From Candidatus Latescibacterota bacterium (GTDB taxonomy: Bacteria > Latescibacterota > UBA2968 > UBA8231): a stretch of 13,305 nt of DNA. Under the pieces are notes generated by a model. It made no database searches. It was not told where the DNA came from and saw only the letters and a program-made list of their open reading frames with translations. A program made the translations under genes and the position numbers. Below are positions 6,802 through 13,305 of the stretch, piece after piece. The stretch's first letter is position 1. Every line of letters starts with the position of its first letter. The DNA is taken from assembly GCA_021295675.1 (NCBI GenBank), contig JAGWBY010000117.1:1-13305 (forward strand). The letters run 5' to 3'.

Positions 6802-7761
6802 ATGATCAAAATTGCCGAAGTCCTGCCCGATCATCCCACGCCGTTGTGGCGGATGGTCAAGCAATGCGGCGTTGACCACGTAGTCGGCGGCTTCTCCACC
6901 CAGGGCGACCCCGCCGACATCCACCCCGAGCAGCGGCCCTGGAGCTTCACCAACCTCGTGCGGATGAAAACCGCGTTTAACGACGGCGGCTTTTCCCTCG
7001 ACGTCATCGAGGCCCGTCCGCCGCTCAACAAGGCCAAGCTCGGCCTGTCCGACCGCGACGAAGAGATCGAATACGCCTGCGAGTTGATTCGCAACATGGG
7101 CAAGGTCGGCATTCCGGTCTGGTGCCCCGAGTGGATGCCTGTGCTCAACTGGACCCGCACCTCAATGGCCGCGCCCGGACGCGGCGGTGCCATGGTCACC
7201 GGCTTTGACAACGAACTGATGCAAAACGCGCCCCTGACCGACGCTGGCGTCGTCACCGAAGAGCAGCTTTGGGACAACCTGAAGTACTTCCTCGAAAAGG
7301 TCGTGCCGGTCGCCGAAGAAGCCGGCGTCAAGCTCGCTATGCACCCCGACGACCCGCCGCTGTCGCCCCTGCGCGGCATGGGGCGGATCATGCGCAGCGT
7401 CGAAAACTACCAGAGGCTCATCGACTTAGTGCCCAGCCCGGCCAACGGCATCTGCCTGTGCCAAGGCAACTTCACCCTGATGACCGACGACTTGCCCGAG
7501 GTCATCCGCCACTTTGGCGACCGCATCTACTTCGTCCACTTCCGCGATGTGCGCGGTACGCCCGAAAAATTCGTCGAGACCTTCCACGACGAAGGCAAAA
7601 CCGACATGCGCGCCTGCATGGAAGCCTACCGCGACATCGGCTTCGACCACGTGCCGACGATGGAGGGCGACCGCAACGACCAGCCGGGCTATTCGTCAAT
7701 CGGGCGCTTGTTCGCCATTGGCTATATCAAGGGGCTGCGCGAGGCCGTGTACGCGAGTTAA
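6802..7761 (+). CDS. uxuA: Mannonate dehydratase (UxuA family)
   Basis: This is a 319-residue cytoplasmic TIM-barrel protein. UxuA dehydrates D-mannonate to 2-keto-3-deoxygluconate in hexuronate breakdown. Family blocks seen are CPEWMPVLNWTRTS (the usual MPVLDWTRT stretch), KLAMHPDDPP with H181, CLCQGNF with C220, YFVHFRDVRGTP with H246 and TFHDEGKTDM with H262. These correspond to the metal-site His/Cys region of UxuA. It is shorter than classical UxuA (about 350-390 residues), so a different sugar-acid dehydratase or an isomerase-like barrel enzyme is possible. The start ATG 6802 is well supported by AAAAGGA about 5 nt upstream. It has its own 172-bp upstream gap and candidate promoter, and a strong inverted repeat begins 10 bp after its stop. 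Confidence 0.83.
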   Translation: MIKIAEVLPDHPTPLWRMVKQCGVDHVVGGFSTQGDPADIHPEQRPWSFTNLVRMKTAFNDGGFSLDVIEARPPLNKAKLGLSDRDEEIEYACELIRNMGKVGIPVWCPEWMPVLNWTRTSMAAPGRGGAMVTGFDNELMQNAPLTDAGVVTEEQLWDNLKYFLEKVVPVAEEAGVKLAMHPDDPPLSPLRGMGRIMRSVENYQRLIDLVPSPANGICLCQGNFTLMTDDLPEVIRHFGDRIYFVHFRDVRGTPEKFVETFHDEGKTDMRACMEAYRDIGFDHVPTMEGDRNDQPGYSSIGRLFAIGYIKGLREAVYAS

Positions 7762-7770
7762 ATTCGTAAA

Positions 7771-7840
7771 GCCACTTCGACAAGCTCAGCGGCCGGGTAC
7801 AGAACCTGTCGAAGTAGGCCACTGAGCTTGTCGAAGTGGC
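7771..7840. repeat. Inverted repeat of CTTCGACAAGCTCAG type after uxuA
   Basis: The 19-bp arms are exact: GCCACTTCGACAAGCTCAG (7771-7789) and CTGAGCTTGTCGAAGTGGC (7822-7840), with a 32-nt loop. The loop holds a partial extra copy, CCTGTCGAAGTAGGCC. It lies 10 bp after the uxuA stop. A transcript could fold into a long hairpin, but no T-tract follows. The sequence is unrelated to the 3000-3155 repeat, so it is a second palindromic family. Confidence 0.8.
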
Positions 7841-7904
7841 CGGTTCACAATCGGCCCCGGCGAAGGCAGGGAATGCGTAACGTCATTCATTAAGCAGGTA
7901 GGCG

Positions 7905-10236
7905 GTGGAGCTACGTTTTGTGATATATTGCTCTGTCATTCTGAGCCTTTCGGCTTCGCTCAAGATAAACTCCGCGCAGCGGAGTCGAAGAATCTCCTAC
8001 CGGCGAGGCCGAGTAGCGTATTTGTCGATACTAGGCGCGCTCCTGCTCGCCGCCCAAGCCCTCGAAGCCGAGGAACTGCGCCTCGGCGGCCCGGGCGGCT
8101 GGAGCGAGTGGACGCTGCCCGGCGACGCGGTCGATGTCGCCGACGGCGTGCTCAAACCCGCGTTCGTGCGCCAGAATATCGACGCGGTGCAAAACGCCGC
8201 GACGTTTGGCGGCGGCATCCGCGACGCGGGCACAGCTTTGAATCGTGCAGCCTTGCTGATAGACGGAGATGTGGAGACGGCCTGGGCACCTGCCGCCGAA
8301 GCGCCGCTAGAGGACTGGTGGATAGAGGTCGATCTAGGCCGGGTGGTCTCGGCGCGCACCATCCGCCTGCGTTTTGCCGAGGACGGCGAGCCGCTCGAAT
8401 TTTTCAAGGTTTTCACCTCCGACGGCGAGCCCTTCTTCACCAACGCTGGCGTGGCTATTGAGGGCACCCTGCGCTATAACAAACGTCGCCGGTACAGCTT
8501 TAGCCAAGATCGAGTCATCGAGATCGACTTTGGCCTCAAGCCCCTGCAGCACATTCGCATCCAAGCTGACAAGAAGACGCCTGGTGCCCAGCTCAGCGAG
8601 TTATCGGTAAAAAGCGTGGGCGACAATCTGTCCCTGGGCGCGCAAGAGCGCGGCGGTCAGATCGACGTACATAGCCTCGTCGGCTCCGGCCGGGACGAGC
8701 GCTACGAGAATCCCTTGATCAGCCGCAACCTAATTGACGGAGACATCACCTCGTACTGGGGTCGCAAGGAGGGGCGCGGGGTGACGCCGATGGGGCTCTT
8801 TATCCTCGACTTGGGTGTGCTCTTTTGGGTGGACCGAGTGCGATTGTTGGGGGATTTCACCGGGCTGCCGACGACCGGCGAGCGGGCTCGCACCCGCTTT
8901 GGGTCCATCAATTACCTGTGGTACAAGATGTCGGGATCGGACGGCTCGCTGGCGCCGGACGGCTCGCTGCGCTGGGTCTCGCTGGGGGAACTGCCCGAAT
9001 CGCTGCGCAACCGACGCGACATCGTCCACTTTGAGGAGCGCTTTCCCTCGACCAAGTTGCGCTACGTCCGGCTTCTCTTTGGCATGACCTCTGGCGCGCT
9101 CTCGGGCACGACCGCGGAGTTTCAAGTCTTTGGCGAAGGGTTTCCCGCCGCCTTGACAGCGCTCTCGCCGATTTTCGACTTGGGCGGGAAAAAGACGATC
9201 TCGGCACTCGACTGGCAATCTCAAGTGCCGCCTGATACTCGCCTAGAAATTCGCAGCCGCACCGGCAATCTGCTCGACGAAGAGTACTCTTTCTTTGACA
9301 AGAACGGCAAGGAAGTCTCCGCAAGGAAATACGACAAGCTCATTCCCTCTTTTCGCGGACGGATCGACACCGTGCGCACAATAGGCTCGGATTGGAGCAA
9401 CTGGAGTCCGGCCTACGAGGTTTGGACCGCGGCAGTTCGCCCAAATCGAGGTGCAGCTCTTGAGCGAAGACCCGTTCAGCGCCCCAGCACTCGAAACGCT
9501 GACCTTGCACTTCCATCCGCCGCTGGTGCAACAGACGCTGGCGGAAATCTACCCAGCCGAGGTCGAGCCGGGCGCGCCGCAAAATTTCACCTATTTTCTC
9601 CGCTCTACCGCGACTTCGGCCAACCGGGGATTCGACCAAATCCTGCTGAGTTCGTCGGCCGCGGTGCGCTTCAAAACCTTGCGCATCAATGGGGAAGAAA
9701 CCGAGGTCCAAATCGAGGAGCGGGCCGACGGCACCCTGCTCGTCCTCGACCGCGCCGTGCGGCGCTCGGGGCTTTTGGAGATCGATTTCGAGAGTACGCT
9801 CTACCTCAACCAGACTCGTTTTGACGCGTTGCTCCAAGTGCAACAAGTCGATGCGGGAAACGCCAGCGAGGACATAGCGAGCGAGACCGTGTCCGTAGCC
9901 CTGCCCGCGGACCCCGGTCTGCTAGATAATCTGACAATATCAACCCAGTTGCTAACTCCCAACGGCGACGGCGTTGGCGACCAACTCGCCCTCGAATTCA
10001 ATCTGCTCAAAGTGCTGGACCCGCGCACCGTGCGAGTGTCTATTTTCGACCTGACCGGACGACGGGTGCATCTTTTGAGCGAAGAAGAGCAGGTGGCCGG
10101 ACGAGTAGCTTTGGAATGGGATGGGCGCGACCACACTGGCGGCCTAGTGGCACCGGGAAACTACGTCCTGCGCGTCGAGGTCAGCGGCGACGCCCGCACC
10201 GACCAAGTCAGCCGAATCGTTTCCGTAGCCTACTGA
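7905..10236 (+). pseudogene. Secreted discoidin-like protein with C-terminal FlgD Ig-like domain, frame broken near 9425
   Basis: This is a large exported protein of about 740-780 residues if continuous. A hydrophobic segment YLSILGALLLAAQALEAEE acts as signal peptide. Two F5/8-C (discoidin)-like beta-sandwich regions follow, around 8160-8430 (LIDGDVETAWAP, WWIEVDLGRVVSARTIRLRF) and 8710-9090 (NLIDGDITSYWG, LRYVRLLFG). The terminal domain at about 9925-10233 (LLTPNGDGVGDQ, VRVSIFDLTGRRV, WDGRDHTGGLVAPGNYVLRV) is FlgD/Ig-like, as in FCB-type cell-surface proteins. The reading frame is good to YEV at 9422 but continues as RQFAQIEVQLLSEDPF in the next frame from 9430, so a small deletion or frameshift separates the parts. 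The start is uncertain: GTG 7905 adds a run coded by a palindromic repeat, while TTG 8022 gives a short signal peptide. Confidence 0.7.
7934..7996. repeat. Degenerate palindromic repeat, copy C
   Basis: TGTCATTCTGAGC at the left and GTCGAAGAATCTC at the right resemble TGTCATGCTGAGC and GTCGAAGCATCTC in copy A. Internally, CTCCGC-GCA-GCGGAG forms a 6-bp hairpin. The copy lies in frame across the 5' end of the discoidin/FlgD gene, upstream of its signal-peptide core. Confidence 0.6.
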
Positions 10237-10286
10237 AACCATCCACGCCTAATTGGAGCCAGTCCTACCCCACCGCGACCAATCTG

Positions 10287-10307
10287 GTCATGCTGAGCGG
10301 AGCGGAG
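10287..10307. repeat. Fragment of the palindromic repeat, copy D
   Basis: GTCATGCTGAGCGGAGC followed by GGAG matches the core of copy A (3072-3097 region) with a small internal gap. It lies in the 116-bp convergent gap between the discoidin/FlgD gene and the minus-strand secreted protein. CATCCAC at the left of the gap and GTGTGGATG at the right may be remnants of outer arms. No T-rich terminator was seen. Confidence 0.45.
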
Positions 10308-10352
10308 ATCACGCCTAAAAGCGCGGTGAAGCGAAGTGTGGATGAAAAGGAG

Positions 10353-11666
10353 TTACTTTGTCCTGAGTATGGAGCGTTTCAACGCGCCCCACGAGGTGGG
10401 CTGGACCGCAGTCCCATCGGGCGACAAGGCGGCGGGAGGATAGTACACCCAGTCAAAAAAGATATAATCGAAGAGAGCATGACTCCTTCTCCCCCCTGGG
10501 CGGACGACCTTAAGGACATGCATCAGCGCAATGCCGCCTTCGCGGGTCCGAATGGCATAGGTATGGCCTGCTTGGGGATCATGAATTTGGGATTGGGCTT
10601 GGACTAGCTGTAGGTCGGCACCCCCCCCTTCGGAGACCAGACGGCCAAAATCCACCCGACCGAGATCGACGATTTTGGCTGGTGGGAGCCCAATACAGGT
10701 GTGTGCGCATAAAAGAATCGTATCACTATCACCAGGTGGGAATACATCCGACACTACGTCGGCGTCCTCGGAATAGTAGTCGGTCTCGGTTCCGGCGCTG
10801 AAGTCAAATCCCGAGCGTCTGTTTAGCTGCGCGAGTTGCCCCCAGACCACGGCTGGAGGTTCCGGAGGGGGCGGGGTGGCATGCGGGTCTAGCTGGTCAT
10901 ACCATATCTCTTCCCCGTAAATATTCGCTGAGATACCCGTAAGCGCATTCTCATAGAGGGGGAGAAAAGCAGAGAGGCCGAAAAAATCTATAACAAACAG
11001 CCCCATCCCATATCCGCGTATAAAGTGACAGTAACTGTTGACAGGTCTGTACGAGTGAAAGTGGACCAAGGAGTGCTGGTTTGAGGTCTTAGGGGCTTCA
11101 TAAAAGTTCACATGAGGATCGAAGTCAAAGGGGATGGCCGATTCTCCTGGAAGTGTAACCGTATCTCCATTTTGGAGCTCGCCGAAGTCATAGATGGGGA
11201 CTTCCTGCCCGTTCCATCGGAAGATTAAAGCGCCCTCGTCCGACAAGCGCACCTTCTTCCCGGCCCAAAACCAAGCGGGCAGGGGCGGCCAATCGTACTC
11301 GGCGTCGCTGAAGACAAAATACTCCCGACCGTCGATCCTTTCCGTATGAGTAATCTCGATGGTCAATATTCTATCCACTGGCTCCAGTAGGGAATCGGGT
11401 GGCAGGGCATTCCCCTCCCCATGTGGATACCCAGGTATCTCAACATCAACAAAGGGCTTCAGGCGTTCTACTATGTCCGGGTCCCACCAACTACCTTGCT
11501 GTAGATACGTGTTGTTCCAGTGATAATGCTCGTACGTCCAGCTATTGCCCACGGCCAAGGGGACGTACTCGGACGGGTTGATTTCTTCAGAACCTCCTTC
11601 GTCCTGCGCGGCGGCAGGCGGGAGCGAAAAGAGGAGGGCTAGGAAGATTATGATCGTGCGTTTCAT
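10353..11666 (-). CDS. Secreted protein of unknown function with PLAVGNSWTY motif
   Basis: This is a 437-residue exported protein. The signal peptide is MKRTIIIFLALLFSLPPAAA, with likely cleavage before Q21; there is no lipobox. EYVPLAVGNSWTYEHYHW (res. 32-49) opens an N-terminal beta-rich region to about 258. A proline-rich linker follows (res. 261-272). A separate C-terminal module, about res. 275-390, runs from GFDFSAGT through DADVVSD and KIVDLGRVDFGRLV to GHTYAIRTREGGIALMHVLK. Neither module could be assigned a function. ATG 11666 was chosen because it starts the signal peptide and is preceded by AAGGGA at good spacing; the frame runs on upstream without a signal. The gene looks less GC-rich than its neighbours. 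It lies 134 bp downstream of the aldo/keto reductase, same strand, and converges on the discoidin gene. Confidence 0.75.
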   Translation of the reverse strand: MKRTIIIFLALLFSLPPAAAQDEGGSEEINPSEYVPLAVGNSWTYEHYHWNNTYLQQGSWWDPDIVERLKPFVDVEIPGYPHGEGNALPPDSLLEPVDRILTIEITHTERIDGREYFVFSDAEYDWPPLPAWFWAGKKVRLSDEGALIFRWNGQEVPIYDFGELQNGDTVTLPGESAIPFDFDPHVNFYEAPKTSNQHSLVHFHSYRPVNSYCHFIRGYGMGLFVIDFFGLSAFLPLYENALTGISANIYGEEIWYDQLDPHATPPPPEPPAVVWGQLAQLNRRSGFDFSAGTETDYYSEDADVVSDVFPPGDSDTILLCAHTCIGLPPAKIVDLGRVDFGRLVSEGGGADLQLVQAQSQIHDPQAGHTYAIRTREGGIALMHVLKVVRPGGRRSHALFDYIFFDWVYYPPAALSPDGTAVQPTSWGALKRSILRTK

Positions 11667-11735
11667 CTCATTTCCCTTGTCCACAGGATAAGCCCTGACC
11701 ATGTAGGTATTACAGCAGGTCTCTCCCGCCGCAGA

Positions 11736-11748
11736 GCAAGGTCCTTGC
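11736..11748. promoter_or_regulatory. Short palindrome upstream of the minus-strand secreted protein
   Basis: GCAAGG-T-CCTTGC is a perfect 6-bp inverted repeat about 70 bp upstream of the start at 11666, in the 134-bp gap after the aldo/keto reductase. It could be an operator for a dimeric regulator or chance. No flanking promoter was convincing. Confidence 0.25.
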
Positions 11749-11800
11749 AAGTAATCCCGCGCTCTCCCGCCTCTACGTGCAGGCTTGCTAAATAATCCAA

Positions 11801-12655
11801 TCAAATAGCAGCACTTACCTCCATCACCCCCAACCCTTCCTCCAGTTCCTCAACGCTAGCAAAAGCCACCAAAGTGCAATGCACTCCCTCGGTCGCCAGC
11901 ACCCACTGTATCGCCCGTTCGGTGCGCGGCAGTTCGTGCCAAGGACCTGAGACAATCGGATAGACCAACGGCAACTCTCCGCGAATGCCTTCGCCCCTCG
12001 GCGATAGCTCCTCGACCTTTGACTCATCTACGGCCGACCAATCGGTCTGCGCCTTATCGGCCCAGCTAACCCACTGGCCGCCTAATGCCTTCATAATCAG
12101 CACGCCCTTCCCAGCCTGCGCCGACGCCGCAATGCCCGGAGCCTGCCAGCGGCAGACGTAGTTGTAGATGACCAAATCAGCGTCCGCGTCAGGTTCGGGG
12201 CCGCGCTCAGCGTAGGCTTGTTGGTCGGCTAGCATGTGCCGAATCAAGCACAGAGCACGCACTTTGCCTTTGGCTTTGCACTCGGCGATGCGCTCGGCCA
12301 AACCTTCATTTTGCAGAAAGGCATAATGGTGTACCCGCAAGACATCGATGGCCTCGCGGCGCACATTGGCGAGGTGCTTGTCGATAGTTCCTTCCACCTC
12401 AGCGGCTGCGGGCGCACCCACCTTGAGCGAGAAGAAACGGTCGTCCCTCGGGCCTTTTAGCTCGTCCGGGATGTGGACCTCGTCGCCGTAGCCCATGTCG
12501 AAGAGGTTGACGCCCAGCTCGGCGGCCCGCAGGTAAATCCGGCGTTTCTCCTCGGGCGGCGGATGGCCGTTGATACCCTCGTAGCGGGCCAATAGCCCGC
12601 CCAAGCCAACAGTGCTCAACTCCATGTCCGTCTGTCCAAAGCGGCGATATTCCAC
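11801..12655 (-). CDS. Aldo/keto reductase family protein
   Basis: This 284-residue cytoplasmic (beta/alpha)8 protein is of the NAD(P)H-dependent aldo/keto reductase superfamily. The N-terminus MEYRRFGQTDMELSTVGLGG is the classical AKR opening. Candidate catalytic residues are D53 and Y56 in LFDMGYGDE, K78 in FFSLKVG and H109 or H110 in IDVLRVHHY. D and Y are three residues apart instead of the usual five, so the active-site loop is shortened. ERAIQWVLATEGVHCTLVAF is the cofactor-side C-terminal helix-strand, with a weakened phosphate-binding motif. The protein is shorter than typical AKRs (300-340 residues). GTG 12655 was chosen because an excellent AAGGAGG lies 5 nt upstream. The gene is divergent from the DJ-1-like gene and probably co-transcribed with the secreted protein. 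Confidence 0.85.
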   Translation of the reverse strand: MEYRRFGQTDMELSTVGLGGLLARYEGINGHPPPEEKRRIYLRAAELGVNLFDMGYGDEVHIPDELKGPRDDRFFSLKVGAPAAAEVEGTIDKHLANVRREAIDVLRVHHYAFLQNEGLAERIAECKAKGKVRALCLIRHMLADQQAYAERGPEPDADADLVIYNYVCRWQAPGIAASAQAGKGVLIMKALGGQWVSWADKAQTDWSAVDESKVEELSPRGEGIRGELPLVYPIVSGPWHELPRTERAIQWVLATEGVHCTLVAFASVEELEEGLGVMEVSAAI

Positions 12656-12753
12656 AATAACCTCCTTGCGTCGTTATGATGCGCTCACAGCTTGCTGCAC
12701 CCAATATGGCACGTTAGTTTCTCCGGCGCGCAAAATGTATCCCACCAGCCCAC

Positions 12754-12773
12754 ATCGTCCAAGGAAGAACGCA
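12754..12773. repeat. Direct repeat, left copy flanking the heptamer array
   Basis: ATCGTCCAAGGAAGAACGCA is repeated at 12817-12836 as ATCGTCCAAGGGAGAATGCA (18 of 20 identical). The two copies bracket the AATTCCT array, much like a target duplication or a duplicated start region. Confidence 0.7.
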
Positions 12774-12780
12774 ACGCCGC

Positions 12781-12815
12781 AATTCCTAATTCCTAATTCC
12801 TAATTCCTAATTTCT
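12781..12815. repeat. Tandem heptamer array (AATTCCT)x5
   Basis: Four perfect AATTCCT units (12781-12808) are followed by one variant, AATTTCT (12809-12815). It is AT-rich DNA in an otherwise GC-rich window, in the 181-bp divergent gap between the aldo/keto reductase and the DJ-1-like gene. Copy number could vary by slippage. The last unit contains TCTAAT, a possible -10 box 19 nt before the GTG at 12837. Confidence 0.85.
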
Positions 12816-12816
12816 A

Positions 12817-12836
12817 ATCGTCCAAGGGAGAATGCA
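12817..12836 (+). repeat. Direct repeat, right copy, carrying the ribosome-binding site of the DJ-1-like gene
   Basis: This is the second copy of the 20-bp repeat seen at 12754. Its AAGGGAG (12824-12830) is a good Shine-Dalgarno sequence 6 nt before the GTG at 12837, so this copy is the functional one. The left copy reads AAGGAAG and is followed by no start. Confidence 0.7.
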
Positions 12837-13305
12837 GTGACTGACAAAGTCCTCATCATCGTCGGCGACGCCACCGAAACCGTCGATACGCTCTATCCCT
12901 ACCTGCGCGTCCAAGAAGAGGGATTCGCGCCCGTGGTGGCCGGGCCGGAAGCCCGCCGTTACAACATGGTCCTGCACGAGGTCCCGGCCGAAGGTTGGGA
13001 CATCACCCGCGAATTCGAGGGCTATACCATCCAAGCGGACATCGCCTTCCGCCACATCGTGCCCGAAGAATACGTGGGAATCTTTTTCTCCGGCGGGCGC
13101 GCCCCCGAATACATCCGCGACGACCCGGACCTGATTCGCATTACCCGCTACTTTTTTGACTGCGACAAGCCCGTAGGCTGCGTCTGCCACGGCGTCGAGA
13201 TTCCCGCCCGCGCCGGTTGCGTCGAGGGGCGGCGCATGGCCACCGTGCCCAAGTGCCAATTCGACCTCGAAGTCTGCGGCGGCACCTTTGTCGATGCGCC
13301 CTGCG
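12837..13305 (+). CDS. DJ-1/PfpI family protein (runs off the window end)
   Basis: The first 156 codons of a DJ-1/PfpI (glutamine-amidotransferase-like) domain are present; no stop occurs before the window end. VTDKVLIIVGDATETVDTLY is the typical first strand with the conserved acidic residue. IFFSGGRAPEYIRDD is the family glycine loop. CVCHGVEIPARAG carries the nucleophile-elbow pair C117-H118. Relatives act as peptidases, chaperone-like proteins or glyoxalase III/deglycases; this sequence does not decide between them. The start is GTG 12837 with AAGGGAG 6 nt upstream; ATG 12832 is out of frame and reaches a stop after two codons. Confidence 0.85.
   Translation, partial: MTDKVLIIVGDATETVDTLYPYLRVQEEGFAPVVAGPEARRYNMVLHEVPAEGWDITREFEGYTIQADIAFRHIVPEEYVGIFFSGGRAPEYIRDDPDLIRITRYFFDCDKPVGCVCHGVEIPARAGCVEGRRMATVPKCQFDLEVCGGTFVDAPC

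Noticed and set aside
7771..7840. Intrinsic terminator of uxuA
   Set aside because: The hairpin is long, but its 32-nt loop and the lack of a following T-tract do not fit a Rho-independent terminator.
9451..10236. Separate gene encoding only the FlgD-like part
   Set aside because: The in-frame GTG at 9451 has no ribosome-binding site, it would begin in the middle of a beta-sandwich strand, no signal peptide is present, and the sequence continues directly from the preceding domain.
12754..12836. CRISPR array
   Set aside because: The units are 7 bp, contiguous and without spacers; the flanking 20-bp repeat occurs only twice and no cas gene is present.

Overview
The window is GC-rich bacterial DNA, densely coded, with Shine-Dalgarno-type starts, frequent GTG starts and no RNA genes seen. 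The gene mix suggests a large-genome marine or sponge/soil-type heterotroph of the Latescibacterota/Poribacteria or a related FCB-like lineage. It includes a phytanoyl-CoA dioxygenase-like oxygenase, COG3618 amidohydrolase, mannonate dehydratase, aldo/keto reductase, DJ-1/PfpI protein and secreted proteins with discoidin-like and FlgD-type C-terminal domains. That placement is inference from gene content only. No phage, plasmid, CRISPR or conventional insertion sequence was found.

Layout. 84-2937 (+): a compact run of a PhyH-like dioxygenase, dgcN (DUF1611, D-glutamate N-acetyltransferase family) and dgcA (enolase-superfamily N-acetyl-D-glutamate racemase/dipeptide epimerase family). dgcN and dgcA overlap by GTGA. 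3175-4143 (+): a C39-like papain-fold protein, tightly bracketed by two inverted copies of a ~150-bp palindromic repeat. 4302-6629 (+): PfkB sugar kinase, amidohydrolase and Nudix hydrolase in a close-packed run. 6802-7761 (+): mannonate dehydratase. 7905-10236 (+): a large secreted discoidin-like/FlgD-Ig protein. 10353-12655 (-): a secreted protein of unknown function and an aldo/keto reductase, convergent with the preceding gene. 12837 to window end (+): a DJ-1/PfpI-family gene, divergent from the reductase.

How they may work together. dgcN-dgcA would convert D-glutamate to N-acetyl-L-glutamate. The lactonase-like amidohydrolase, mannonate dehydratase and PfkB kinase could form a sugar-acid route through 2-keto-3-deoxygluconate. 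The secreted proteins look like surface carbohydrate- or matrix-binding factors.

The two most striking observations are these. (1) Three genes (dgcN, the amidohydrolase and the discoidin/FlgD protein) each carry one frame break. At two of them about eight conserved residues also appear to be missing, as if ~22-23 nt had been deleted. Either they are real decaying genes or the assembly has a recurrent local error. (2) There is a family of palindromic intergenic repeats: a 156-bp MITE-like copy with 17-bp terminal inverted repeats, an inverted partner across the C39-like gene, and degenerate relatives elsewhere. One relative runs into the 5' end of the discoidin gene.
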